From Cheiracanthium punctorium (Eukaryota > Arthropoda > Arachnida > Araneae > Cheiracanthiidae): DNA of 64,000 nt. Shown one piece after another: positions 19,780 through 30,218 of the stretch (positions are counted from its first letter, which is position 1; the number at the start of each line of letters is the position of its first letter). A model generated the notes under the pieces. The model did not search any database, was not told the DNA's origin, and worked only from the letters and a program-made list of their open reading frames with translations. Where the stretch lies: NCBI GenBank assembly GCA_038373885.1, contig JAWZYV010016554.1, positions 1-64,000 of the forward strand. The letters run 5' to 3'. The position numbers and the translations under genes were made by a program.

Positions 19780-21060
19780 TGAATTGAATGCATCCATACA
19801 CCTTAATGTATTTAAAGTCATTTGGCTCACCCTGTAAATAAATTCCCAGTCGATTGCTGTCAAAAAAGATATTGAAAACCGTTAGATATTATAATATAGT
19901 TCTAAATACAAGAGTTCAAAATTCTACGGGTTAAAGTTTTAGAGTTATACAAAATACGAAATAATTTTTTGCGCCAAATTTGGCGATATTTCGGCGAAAC
20001 TCGTCAATGTCGACGACATTTGGCGAGATATTAAGCATGGACCAACAATAACAGATTATCGCCAAATTTGGCGATATTTCGCCAAAACTCGCCAAGAACG
20101 ATGACAAATGGCGATACTTTGGGCATGGACCAAATGACTGACTATCGCCAAATTTGGCGACATTTCGGCAAAACTCGCCAAGGTCGAGGACACACGGCGA
20201 GATTTTGGGCATGTACCAAACAATGACTGTCTACAATTGTATTATATTGAAGATGTCCATAGACATTAAAGTACTGAAATTCTTTTCAGTGGACCTGTAA
20301 ATAAACTCTCCAGTAGATTTTAACCAAAAATCGACATGCACAACTAGATGTTACAACAATCTTATATATGAAATTTCATAATAGTTTTTGAGATTTGAGA
20401 GTTAAATATGCACACACGTACAGAAAAAAGTCGCCAAGCTTGGCGACTTTTGGCATAGTACTTGAGGGAGGCACGTGACGGTGGTCGGAACATTACCTAA
20501 CTTATGTGGTAGGACGGTATTGTGCTTGAAATGGATGAATCTCCTAAAATTGCCATTGACCGTAATGTATTGGAAATCTTTTGAGTGTTCCTGTAGCAGA
20601 ACTGTAAATGATAAACACACTTTTTTTAATGGAGAAATTCATTTTCAAACTCTTTACAGCATATATCACTTCTGAGTCGTTTGAAATAGCCCAATACCTC
20701 TAAAAAACGCTTTGATGAATTTCGGCCCATAGAGCGTAATGTATTTCGAATCTTTTAGGCGCTTCTGTAGATAAACTATCCAGTCGAATGGAACCAAAAG
20801 GGGAGGTGCACAACTAGATGTTACAACTATCCAAAATATGAAGTTTCGACATTCTACGCCTAATAGTTTTTGAGATATGCGAGTTTAATGATTTTCGGCC
20901 CATAGAGCGTAATGTATTTCGAATCTTTTGGGCGGTCCTGTACATAAACTATTCATTCGATTGCGACCAAAAGGGGAGGTGCACAACTAGATCATAGAAC
21001 AATCCTAAATATCAAATCTCAACATTCTACGACCCATAGTTTTTGAGATATGCGAGTTAC
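19780..21060. repeat. Satellite-like units of the right foldback arm
   Basis: Inverted relatives of the left-arm units. The clearest pair starts with cggcccatagagcgtaatgt at 20724 and 20896, a period of 172 bp; each continues with aaaaggggaggtgcacaac, tagatgttacaac and agtttttgagatatgcgag. More diverged units are at about 19795-19945 and 20235-20400. They end next to a short cgta-rich run (21066-21100). Confidence 0.8.
19971..20225. repeat. About 87-bp tandem repeat with CGCCAAATTTGGCG palindromes
   Basis: Three units start at gccaaatttggcga (19973, 20061, 20147). Each contains the perfect palindrome CGCCAAATTTGGCG (first copy ends gcgccaaatt), then ttcg(g/c)c(g/a)aaactcg, then gggcatggaccaa. 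It lies within the right foldback arm. Confidence 0.85.
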
Positions 21061-21325
21061 ATCATACGACGTACGTACGTACCTACGTACGTACGTACAG
21101 ACGGCATGGAAAAACTGACCACAATTAACTCGCCGCTGGTCAAAATGAGTTGCAGACGCGTTAATATGATCGTGCATGCTAGCCTACGATGAGATGCATT
21201 GAAAAAATTTTTAAAATTCAATTTAGAGGTAGTCAAAATCGGTTTTTTTGTCGAAATTTGGCCCCCAAAATTTTTCGGGATCACATTACTTCCTTATACT
21301 ACGTACAAGGAAGTAATAATCAAAA

Positions 21326-21939
21326 TTAATAAAATGAACCCCTATTAACTACATCATACTGCCAAGGAGTTTCCAAGGTACCTTCTTCTGAATTAAAATA
21401 TTCAGAAAATTTGTTTCTGACAGCAGCAGAATGCAATGAGTAATTCCGGACACTACAACCAACTAGTGGTTGCAATCCAGTATCATCACTGATTTCCGCG
21501 CGCCAACTGCCAGGGATAAAACCATCTTTGGTAAATTTATCACCTTCGTAATCTTTGCCTTTCAACATTTTATAATTGTGCAGTATGCAGCATGCTTTTA
21601 CGATGCTATCGATAGTAGAAACTTTAGCAAGAATTGGCTTTCGTAGAATGCGCCAACGAGCGCTTAATATGCCAAAGGCATTTTCTATGACTCGGCGGGC
21701 TCTACTTAGACGGTAATTAAATATTTTGCTGTTTAGATTCAAATCCTTGCCAGAATATGGACGCATTAAATATGGCTTCAGAGGAAAAGCCTCATCGGCA
21801 ACAAAAACATACGGCAGTTTAACCTCTGAGCCTGGTAATTCACTTTCTGCAGGTAAGACAATTCTACCCGAATACAGTGCATTACCAAATGGTGATTGGC
21901 CAAACACTCCACCATCACTGTTATGGCCGTAATCACCAA
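21326..21939 (-). pseudogene. Harbinger (PIF) transposase, 3' part of last exon
   Basis: The C-terminal 200 codons of a PIF/Harbinger DDE nuclease, read leftward from the retrotransposon insertion site. Motifs: the frame re-enters at DYGHNSDGGVFG, which contains the second catalytic aspartate region (S-D). PYVFVADEAFPLKPYLMRPY follows, then RLSRARRVIENAFGILSARW with the catalytic glutamate (RRVIENAFG), then ACCILHNY. The stop codon is at 21326-21328. Upstream sequence continues across retrotransposon copy 2 at 27552. Without the insertion the three exons (29679-29372, 27906-27552, 21925-21326) give 1263 bases, an uninterrupted 420-residue frame, a normal length for the family. The DDE protein of these elements usually works with a Myb-like partner protein, which I do not see here. 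Confidence 0.92.
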
Positions 21940-22222
21940 GTTTGAAGTTTGAAGACCCCCCTCAAGAGGGGGCGGGTTTTTGGAGATTTATGGCTGGAGA
22001 GCCGTTATCTCACTTGTTCTGTGGTACCAGACCCACTATGTGCTTTGGTTACGAAGCTCTTCGTACTTCTGACTTCTGACTTTGCTTCTGATGTGCAAAA
22101 TGACAAAGAGACTCAGCGAGTGCCAGGCCGGGGGGCCGTCCGAAGGAACCTGGTGGGGGGTAACCCCGTGAATACGATGGAGAGAAGCGAGCACAACAAC
22201 CCAAAGGGCCAAAAGAGAGACG

Positions 22223-25200
22223 TTAGGCAGAGTAGAGAGAAAGCTGACGCAGGAAGAGCATTACAGCTCGGCGCTTAGATAAGGAGGCAATAGCATGTCT
22301 AATGAAGACGGGGAAAGGGCCAGAGAAAGAAGGTGGCAGCTCCAAAGTGCGGAGAAGGGGGCACCGGGAGATGCTATATTTCTTGCAGGAAAAGAGGATG
22401 TGTTCGATGGTTTCGGGTGTGCGGCACGTGTCACAGAGGCAGTTTGGGGAGATGTTGAACCGGTGATATAGGACTTTGTTGGGTAGCATGCGGCAGACCA
22501 GCCGCGTGAAGAGCACGTCTTCGTGCCTGTTATGGAACCATGAGAGCGTGTTGTGGGCACTCGGGATTTCTCCATGTGTTGCTAGGTATTTGCTGGTGCT
22601 GAAGTGTGTCATGGTTTTTTGGCGGAAAGTCCTTGTTATGGCTGCGGTGACGTCTTCGGGAGCCACCCACTCTAGATGTATATCAGAGGGCTGGGTGTCT
22701 CTAGCGGCTGCATCCGCCCGTTCATTTAAGAGAATGCCCCGGTGACCCGGGGTCCAGTAGATTTGTAGGCTGGGAACCATCTGAGCAGCCACTGTCAGCT
22801 TTTTATAGAGACGCTGGATCACGTGAGGGGATTTGTGATTGCAAGAGGACAACGCAGTAAGAACCGACAAGCTGTCGGTAAGGATGATCGTTGGGGTGTT
22901 GCTGCATAGAAGTTCATCCAGTGCGGAGCAGAGCGCTAGGGCTTCTGCCGTGAAGATGGAGTTAACGTTATTGAGGGTGTAATGGAATGTCCTGTGTAGG
23001 GTGCAACCACCAATGGCGGTGCTGTCGTGTATTTTACTTGCATCGGTCGCTATAAAATTATGGGTCGCCCTGAGCGGATCGAAAAAACTGTTAAAAAGGT
23101 TTGAAACTGCCGGGACACAGAGCTGTTTATTTTGGAAGGACAGGCCTTCAGTGACCACGGACCAAGGGGCCGGAGAGAAGAAAGGGGAGGGGGCAGCTAG
23201 AATGAGATGATCGACGTTGCATTCGTAGTCTGCCAGGAGACAAGTTAGATCGGGGAGGAGGGGGAAGCGAGACGTCGGAGAACGGTAATCATTCCCATAA
23301 AAGAAAGACCGCAGGGGCGACAATGGACCTAAGGAGATGTGCTTGATCCAAAATTTGGTTGTGAGAACCTTGATTCTGTCGTTGACACTGAGGGAGTTGG
23401 CATGTTTAGTCAGGACGAGGTTGGGGACCCACCTAGGGAGGCCAAGCGCGATACGTAGGGAAGTATTTTGTATGACTTCCAGACTTTTAATCAGAGAGGG
23501 ACACTGGGAGAATAGAGCCGGGGCACCGTAGTCCAAAAGGCTGCGAATGGTGCTGTTGGCTAGTTTCACTAGGTGCGCCGAGCGGGCCCCGTAGTGGCGA
23601 GACGAGAGCACTTTTAGGATGTTAATCCGTTGGAACGCTTTTTTCTTAATATAGTTGATGTGAGTACGGAGACCCCCACGTCTCGAGAAATGAAAGCCGA
23701 GATATTTTATAGAATTCGACCATTCTATGAGACCCCCCTGTATAGAAAAATTCACGTGGCTTTCCCCACACCTTCGAGATAGGTTAACAGCCCGACATTT
23801 TTCCGGGCTTACGGAAAGTTTCCAATATCGGCACCACTGGCCGATCCGCAGCAGGGTCTGCTGTAGTTTCCGCTCGCAGGTACCGAGGTTGTGGTCTGCA
23901 CAGTATAGGAAGATGTCGTCGGCGTACACTATACTGTCAACGCCCTGTTCCAGGACTTCAAAAAAGTCGTGCATATATACTGTAAACAAGAGGGGGGAGA
24001 TTACGCTGCCCTGTGGGAGGCCTTTGGATAGGGGGTGCAGGCTGGAGACCGTGCCCCTCCAAGCCACCTGAATGTGCCGCTCCAGAAGGAAGTTGTGTAT
24101 CCAGCGGAGGATCCGGCCCTTGATTTGTAGCTGGGCACATTTGGAGATCAGGCCGTCGATGTAGACTGAGTCGTAGGCCGCATGTATGTCCAAAGAAACC
24201 CCAAGGAAGTACTTCTTGTTGTTACGTGCCATGTGGAGATCAAGGTTCAGTTTGGTCACCGCCGTCTGGCTGTCCCTGAACTGCAGGAAACCGAAGTGGC
24301 GAGGATCCACGGAGGGATGCGAGAGTAAGAAGTGGTGTAGTCGCTGGCAGATCATGCGTTCTTGAATTTTGCACATTACCGCCGTCAGGGCGATGGGACG
24401 GTAAGACGTAGCAGCGTCGGCTGGCCTCTCAGGTTTAAGGATCGGTAGTATCCGAGAAGTTCGCCAGGCGGAGGGGATTTCGCCCGTGTCCCAGATTATA
24501 TTGTATAGCTCGAGTACGAGTTTTAGGGAATGCGGATTTAAGCCCTTGAAAAGGCGAGCGGATATTTTGTCAGCGCCCGGCGTGGTGACTTTGGTGGAGT
24601 GAATCGCTTGTTGTAATTCCTTGATAGAGAAGGGCAGGTTTAGGGGGTCTGTTTCCAGGCCACCGTAGTCAATGGGTAGAGGTTCATGTTGGTCCGAGTA
24701 GCTGAAGGATTTCGCCAATATTTCTGCCTGGGCCTGGGCAGAAGCTATAAGGTTAATGCCATCTTTAATCAGAAGGCGGGAGGAGGGGGGCGAAATAGGG
24801 CGAGAACGGAACTTGCGGAAAATCGTAAAGAGGAGGTGCCCATCACGCGACGCACGGCACGAGCGGTCCCAGAAGGCTCTCTTGGCCTCTCGAATGACCT
24901 TTTTGAGTTTTGCTGACAGCCGTTTGTACTTGCGCCAGTATTCCATGGAGACCAGAGTGCGAGATTTTCGGAGGAGAAATTTCTTTTGACGTCGGAGGTT
25001 CTCGCAGCGAGCCGTCCACCAGGGGGGAAACCGGTTCGGACTGTTCGACGGATGATAGGTATGCGCCCGAATGCTGGAGGAGACGATGTCCAGGAAATCT
25101 GAAAGAGCGAGGGCAGAGAGATTTAGTAAGGCGTCGTTGACCTGGCCGCAGATCTGATTCCAGCGGTACAAAGGCCGCGGGGAGGGAGCCGTTGGGAGGC

Positions 25201-25861
25201 TAGAAATCCAGAGTTGGATGGGGAAATGGTCGCTGTCAAACAGGTCGTCGCAAACCTGAAGGGAGAGAAGGTCATAGATGTCCAGAGAGCAGAGGGATAG
25301 GTCGATAAGCGAGGAGGAGCCATTTGGAGAAACATGGGTTGGGGAGGAGGCGTTCAGCAATACAAAGGGGCTGCCAGAGAGCCACTGGCAGAATTCCTCA
25401 CTCACTGGGGTGGAGGTAGGAGAGCCCCACCACGGGTGATGGAGATTGAAATCACCGAGTATCAGGCTTGGACCTTCGAGGGAGGAGCAGATATTGCGTA
25501 GGTCCCGTACCACATGGCCATGACTCGAGTACAAGTTAATGATATTTAGCTTAATGTTGGGGAAGTGGACTGAGACCGCAAGGATTTCGTTGTCGCCCGA
25601 GGGGGAGGAGCACGGAAGGCGGAAGGACGGGAGATGCGACGAAACCGCAATGGCAAGGCCGCCACCCGGGCGGGGCGACCTGTCTTGGCGATAAACAACC
25701 TTTCCGCAGGGGTGAAACTTAGTATTGTCTTTCAAAAAGGTTTCCTGCAGGAGCAGGACGTCCGCATCAGAAAAGGGGGGGAGCTTCAGCCAAACCTCTT
25801 TATTTTTAATGCTTCGGCAATTCCACTGAACAATAGAAAATGGAGATGAGCTAAAGGCCAT
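22223..25861 (-). CDS. Retrotransposon ORF2, copy 2 (intact)
   Basis: Same 1212-residue length as copy 1, without stop or frameshift. All checked motifs are conserved: QWNC, LLLQET, GDFN and SDHFPI in the endonuclease; SLDIHAAYDS and YADD in the reverse transcriptase; ATDAS, TAEA, LTDS and NERAD in RNase H; and the terminal CCHC. Differences from copy 1 are conservative or outside motifs, for example S for C in CPxLLR and R for W in SPLRSF. An upstream in-frame ATG at 25930 exists but is not shared in the same form with copy 1. Whether the protein is made is unknown, given the damaged ORF1 upstream. Confidence 0.95.
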   Translation of the reverse strand: MAFSSSPFSIVQWNCRSIKNKEVWLKLPPFSDADVLLLQETFLKDNTKFHPCGKVVYRQDRSPRPGGGLAIAVSSHLPSFRLPCSSPSGDNEILAVSVHFPNIKLNIINLYSSHGHVVRDLRNICSSLEGPSLILGDFNLHHPWWGSPTSTPVSEEFCQWLSGSPFVLLNASSPTHVSPNGSSSLIDLSLCSLDIYDLLSLQVCDDLFDSDHFPIQLWISSLPTAPSPRPLYRWNQICGQVNDALLNLSALALSDFLDIVSSSIRAHTYHPSNSPNRFPPWWTARCENLRRQKKFLLRKSRTLVSMEYWRKYKRLSAKLKKVIREAKRAFWDRSCRASRDGHLLFTIFRKFRSRPISPPSSRLLIKDGINLIASAQAQAEILAKSFSYSDQHEPLPIDYGGLETDPLNLPFSIKELQQAIHSTKVTTPGADKISARLFKGLNPHSLKLVLELYNIIWDTGEIPSAWRTSRILPILKPERPADAATSYRPIALTAVMCKIQERMICQRLHHFLLSHPSVDPRHFGFLQFRDSQTAVTKLNLDLHMARNNKKYFLGVSLDIHAAYDSVYIDGLISKCAQLQIKGRILRWIHNFLLERHIQVAWRGTVSSLHPLSKGLPQGSVISPLLFTVYMHDFFEVLEQGVDSIVYADDIFLYCADHNLGTCERKLQQTLLRIGQWCRYWKLSVSPEKCRAVNLSRRCGESHVNFSIQGGLIEWSNSIKYLGFHFSRRGGLRTHINYIKKKAFQRINILKVLSSRHYGARSAHLVKLANSTIRSLLDYGAPALFSQCPSLIKSLEVIQNTSLRIALGLPRWVPNLVLTKHANSLSVNDRIKVLTTKFWIKHISLGPLSPLRSFFYGNDYRSPTSRFPLLPDLTCLLADYECNVDHLILAAPSPFFSPAPWSVVTEGLSFQNKQLCVPAVSNLFNSFFDPLRATHNFIATDASKIHDSTAIGGCTLHRTFHYTLNNVNSIFTAEALALCSALDELLCSNTPTIILTDSLSVLTALSSCNHKSPHVIQRLYKKLTVAAQMVPSLQIYWTPGHRGILLNERADAAARDTQPSDIHLEWVAPEDVTAAITRTFRQKTMTHFSTSKYLATHGEIPSAHNTLSWFHNRHEDVLFTRLVCRMLPNKVLYHRFNISPNCLCDTCRTPETIEHILFSCKKYSISRCPLLRTLELPPSFSGPFPVFIRHAIASLSKRRAVMLFLRQLSLYSA

Positions 25862-25996
25862 AGCTGTAGGGGAGAGACAACGAAGGAAAGCAAGGCCAAA
25901 GTCCAGCCCGAAACAAGGGGAACCAAGCACGAGCAGAGAAAAAAAAAAACGAGCGAAACGGGCAGGAAAAGAATTTTTTTTTTTTTTTTTTTCCCC

Positions 25997-27210
25997 CTAA
26001 GTTCCATTGGCTCCCAGAGTGCCGAGACCGGGGCCACCTGCGGGGCCAGTGTTGGAGCCATCTCTCAGTGACGTGAGTGCTTTTTTATCTTTCGGCCCAC
26101 GAGCCAACCCCGGCGGGGGGAGGCTGCCCGAGGGGGGGGGGACAGGTCACCCTGGCTTTTGTATGTTTGGTGCATTTGGATGGTAATAGTGTTTAGAGCT
26201 AGCATTATCCGGTCCGTATGTTTTTGTAGTATGTCGTTCATACACTTAATTACATTGTTGGTGCGCTGTTCGAAATCTTTTGTGATGCGGTCGATTTCCG
26301 GTTGGGGAGTGCTGGTGATGTTGGCGTAGGACTTCGGTGTCGTATGTTGTCGATATTGTCGCCTGGCTTCGGAAAAAGTTAGGAAATTGGTACATTTGAA
26401 CTGCAGGAACTCAGCTTCTTTGAGTCTGCTTGGGCACTGGCTATAGTCCGCCCGGTGGGCTTGCTGGCAGTTGACACAGTGGGGTTCCTCGAGGCACGCG
26501 TCGGAGTGGCTTTTGCCGCAGTTGACGCAGATGTGCTCGTTTTTGCATTTTAATTCGGTGTGATCGTATTTTTGACATTGGCGACATTGTCAGGGACGGT
26601 CTATAAACATAGTTATTTTTTGTATGGTGAGCCAGAGTTTAATTTCAGGTGGTAATACAGTTCCTAATATAGTGATGAGGACCGGGGCATATTCGCTGCG
26701 GCTGCCTCTTTTCAGAAACCGGCGCGCTTCTAGGATGGAAATTTTATTGGAGAGTTCGAGATCATTTATTAGTTCACTTAATTTAACGTCGGTGGGAATG
26801 TGAAATAAAAGGAATCGGGTGGTGATGTTTGTCCACGATATCCTACTGGTGACTGGTACGTTTAAGAAAGATTGTATATTCGCCACGTTTTCGGCACAGT
26901 CCACGTCAGTTGTTTGTATTAGTATGGCTCCGTTTCGAGTATATCGTAAATTTTTTATTTTGTCGAGATTCGGTACTAGTTTTTTTACTTCCGTGTAAAC
27001 CGTTCTGGGGTCCTTTTTTGGTACCCCTAGGGTGTTAGTGCTTGTCAAAAAGATGTTAAAGTCACTTCCGGCATTCTCAGCTGCTTTTCTTAAAGCAGAG
27101 GCTACATCAACCGTTCCGCGAAAAAAGTTTGGGTTCTCATAATTATCCACCTCCATACTTGCCGTGTTAGCTAAGGGCGGGTTGTCAATGGTAAATTGTG
27201 AGTGTGCCAT
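25997..27210 (-). pseudogene. Retrotransposon ORF1, copy 2, broken
   Basis: Starts MAHSQFTIDNPP like copy 1. The arginine codon CGA at residue 207 has become TGA (26590-26592), so the product would stop two residues before the first zinc-knuckle cysteine and lack all three knuckles. A second lesion is a C run with two extra bases (G run at 26132-26141 on the + strand), which shifts the frame of the Pro-rich tail; total length is 1214 rather than 1212. The rest, including all knuckle residues after the stop, is otherwise preserved, so the damage is recent. Confidence 0.92.
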
Positions 27211-27551
27211 GACACTCCTCCCCACTTAGGGGGAACTCCGGTGGAGAAAACCAAGTTAAAAGAATACTCCGGTCAGCCCAGCAAAAGAAGTAATAAAACA
27301 ATAAATACCTGGACCAGACGTCTAAAAGACGGCCCCCCGACACACCGCGATGCTAAATTAGCTCCAGAGAAGCGGTGACACAAGCTCTGTACCACCGATA
27401 AACTTTAACAGCAGCTTGAAAACAGCAACGCCCCGTTGCTGGTCGAAACGCGAAAAGAAAACAAGAAGTGGAAGTAGTAGTTGGAGAATTTGCTAGCGCA
27501 GCAGCCTCGCAAGCAACCGACCTCTAGCTCCAAGATTGTGTTGTGTTTTTC

Positions 27552-27906
27552 GCCGTAATCACCAATATTTATGATTGTGAAAGTATATTTGGCATCACAC
27601 ATTGCCATTAAAACTATACTATAAAAATTTTTATAATTATAGAATAAAGTTCCAGAATTGTTTGGAGCTTGTATCATAACATGCTTTCCATCAATAGCAC
27701 CTAAGCAATGTGGAAAATGCCATTTGCTGTTGAATTCATCAGAAATTTGTAGCCAGTCTTCTGCACTACTGGGAGGCTTCATAAACACTGGATTCATCAT
27801 CTCCCACAGTGCATTGCACGTTTCTTCTATTATTCCACTAACTGTCGATGCTCCAATTCTAAATTGGTAGGACATACTTTTCATGGAGTCACCAGAAGCT
27901 AGGAAA
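27552..27906 (-). pseudogene. Harbinger transposase, middle exon (5' part of the split exon)
   Basis: Reading leftward from an acceptor (cttttcag, AG at 27908-27907) the exon encodes FLASGDSMKSMSYQFRIG, the typical Harbinger LRxLAxGDSxxSLxxxFRIG segment. HCLGAIDGKHVMIQAP follows with the first catalytic aspartate (AIDGKH), then NYKNFYSIVLMAMCDAKYTF and IINIGDYG, where the retrotransposon interrupts. It joins exon 1 in phase (CG at 29372 plus T at 27906 makes an arginine codon). Confidence 0.93.
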
Positions 27907-29371
27907 CTGAAAAGTAAAAATTTACTATTACTGAATTATAGGATAGATTATTGTACATGTCAATAAGCTACGGAGTAAAAATATTTTTTTTCAGATAAAG
28001 ATACATTCAACTCTTGATATCTCAATATTTTCTCAAGTCCCAACTTGACGTAATGCAATTCAATAAAAATAATTTCTCACGAACTCGAAGAAAAAATCTG
28101 TCACTCTGTTTATCTCGATTTTTACAGTTCCTTAGAAATTTGATATCTGATTTTTCTTTGATCTTCAAACTGTTTCAAGATGGAATAGAATTTTTTGACA
28201 ACATAAATGTAGACAAAGAATTAATAACATGCAACCCTACTAGCAATTTCACCTTGGCCATGTATTTTAGTTTAGTGGGGGCTCGGCTACAAATACTGCT
28301 GAACTCAGTTATAGTGACATTGATAATCATGGGCGCCCATAGGAATTTTTCTAGGGGGGGGGGCAAACTTCAAAAATTTTTTTTAGAGGGGGGCGAATTT
28401 CAAACTTTTAACAAATTTAGTTCTGGTTTTGCCATTTGTTTACACATGAGACATTAACCTAAAACTCTAGGGGGGGGCAAGTGCCCTACCTTGCCCCCCT
28501 TATGGGCGCCCATGCCGATTATAGTTACAATTCTCTTATAACGTCGAAATATTCGGTACCACTTGACTTACTCCTATCATTGTAACTCGTTATAGTCATA
28601 TATAATTATTGGATATTTTTAGTGATGTTGTAACCTAGTTTAATTGTGTTTCATATACGAACTGTAAGCACTTATTTAAAAATTGTCTTTTTTTTTAGTA
28701 AAAAAATATTTTAGAAATAATTTGAAGACGATTTTAAGAATAAAATATTTAAAAAATAAATTATTAAAATTATAATTTAGGCAAGAATAAAAATAACCCC
28801 TCGATATTAACTTTTTTATTTTTAATAACTACTTTTAAAGTAAAATTGAGCAGAATTTAATATATATTTCTTGAGGCAAAAGCAAGTTGGGGAGGGGGGC
28901 CCAGGAACATTTCTGTCCCGCCTTATAAAATTTCTCTCGGAGGCCCTGTACAGAAATAACAGCACAAGAAGACACCGATGAAGAAGATGACTCTGCAGTT
29001 TCTTCGATAATAATGTGCCAATAAATAGTGAACTCTGATGTTAATAATGCAATATCGCTTGACTAAAAGCTGTATTAACATACTGGAAAATCTCTTTACT
29101 GCTTTGTATAAAAATAATGATTTCATACATAGGGATAATGAAGTCAAAACAAACCCAAATTTGACGATTTTCACCAAATGTCGCCGAAATTGGTGATATT
29201 TGAAGATACAGAATGTATTAAATTGTATTGTCATCAGAACTAAAGGTGTGTACCAAATATCAAATCAATCTATCAACAGGAAGGGGTTCAAATTTCAATT
29301 ACTAAATTTGACTCATCTGGGTGAACTAAATAAAACCATTTAAAAAAAACTGTAATTAATAAAGAAGTTAC
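27907..29371 (-). other. Intron of the Harbinger transposase gene
   Basis: GT at 29371-29370 and AG at 27908-27907 bound about 1465 bases. The intron carries a family D MITE (28328-28514) and otherwise AT-rich sequence. A few bases near 29160-29200 (caccaaatgtcgccgaaattgg) recall the CGCCAAATTTGGCG units of the foldback element, but weakly. Confidence 0.85.
28328..28514 (+). mobile_element. MITE family D with palindromic ATGGGCGCCCAT ends, 187 bp
   Basis: Starts catgggcgcccatagg and ends tatgggcgcccatg; each end carries the self-complementary 12-mer ATGGGCGCCCAT. A G-tract follows the left end and C-tracts precede the right end. The flanking 8-mers (ttgataat, ccgattat) match poorly. Sister copies at 54440-54624 and 55269-55453 have clear duplications. 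Confidence 0.85.
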
Positions 29372-29679
29372 CGTAGTGTGAGGCAAACTTTTTCTGCAGG
29401 TGATATAGCTTTTCTAAAATTTGTATCCCTTCTCTGGACAACTGGTGACACCAAATTAACAATCTCATCCAGCTGTACTGGGGAAACACGTAAATAATTT
29501 GCGAAGCTTTCCGCATCCATTTTTCTCATTCTAGGGACGAGCGTGTGATACGCTCCGTAAAATTCGAGCTCTTCGAATATCGCTCTGCTTCTGACAGAAC
29601 GATGGCTGATGTTCGATTGTTTTAAAGATAAATATGTTAAAATAAGTTGATTTCTCCTTAACATTAATCGATTATCCAT
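29372..29679 (-). pseudogene. Harbinger transposase, first exon
   Basis: Encodes the N-terminal part of the DDE protein: MDNRLMLRRNQLILTYL, then RAIFEELEFYGAYHTLVPRM and FANYLRVSPVQLDEIVNLV, ending AEKVCLTLR just before a GT donor (29371-29370). The segment ...FxxYFRMSxxxFxxLLxLVxP...ISxxERLxxTLRYLA is a family hallmark. I prefer the ATG at 29679; an upstream in-frame ATG at 29760 would add a hydrophobic 27-residue leader. The exon is undamaged. Confidence 0.9.
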
Positions 29680-30218
29680 TATAAAACAATCTTTTAAAAG
29701 CACAACAGAAGAAACGAAAGAGAAGTACGCCGAAAAACAACAAATAACAATGTCGAGCATTCATTGGTGCATTTACTTGCGGCAACGCAAGCTCGCCGCG
29801 CAAACAGCTATACTCCAGTTCAGCTTAACCTGACAGTACGTGGAAGGCTATGCCTTGTGTTCTTCCGACCTTACAATATAGTTCGTCCGTATATGTATTA
29901 CTTTTTATGTTAAATTCGTCTGTAAAGGGGGAAAAAAACATGTTTATATAATGAAAGCGTGCTCAATAATTTAATATATCGTCTTTATATAAATGAAAAT
30001 GTGTTTATTGTGTCAACGCTTTGCTATCCAATAGTGTCAAAGCAAGTTTTGGCGGAATTTTTAAGGAGCGAAGATCGTAGCAACCCTCCCCCACGCCAGA
30101 ACGGGAAAATCCATTACACATTCCCCGTTCTTAACTTCTTTTCTTCCTTATCTCCGCTTTCGCACGTCGGTAATAATGGCTACTGCTCCTGTATCGGATG
30201 ATTATATTACGTTCCAAC

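Larger units (their letters stand above)
14782..21316. mobile_element. Giant foldback element, about 6.5 kb
   Basis: The left end (ttacttccttgta..., then aataatgtgatcgcaaaaag and ttttgactacctctaaatt) reappears as its reverse complement at the right end (21190-21316). The match is not limited to the tips. Sequence at about 16811-16925 recurs inverted at about 19495-19600, and a set of satellite-like units lies in one orientation in the left arm and the opposite in the right arm. Arms of about 2 kb therefore flank a non-repeated loop of about 2.5 kb (16930-19490) that contains a piggyBac exon remnant. Three hAT MITEs have since inserted in the left arm. No target duplication could be fixed at the ends. 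The right end lies next to the 3' end of the Harbinger gene. Confidence 0.75.
21940..27551 (-). mobile_element. Full-length RNase H-type non-LTR retrotransposon, copy 2
   Basis: Flanked by the perfect 14-bp duplication gccgtaatcaccaa (21926-21939 and 27552-27565). Same organisation as copy 1 in the opposite orientation. ORF2 is fully open. ORF1 has a nonsense codon and a two-base expansion of a C run. Protein identity to copy 1 in ORF2 is very high (only scattered substitutions such as RFHPS/KFHPC). The 3' end has about two TTCAAAC units. The 5'-most 50 or so bases differ from copy 1. It inserted into the coding exon of a Harbinger transposase gene. Confidence 0.95.

Noticed and set aside
14782..21316. 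Polinton/Maverick-like large DNA transposon
   Set aside because: Long inverted ends are present but there is no polymerase, integrase or packaging gene.
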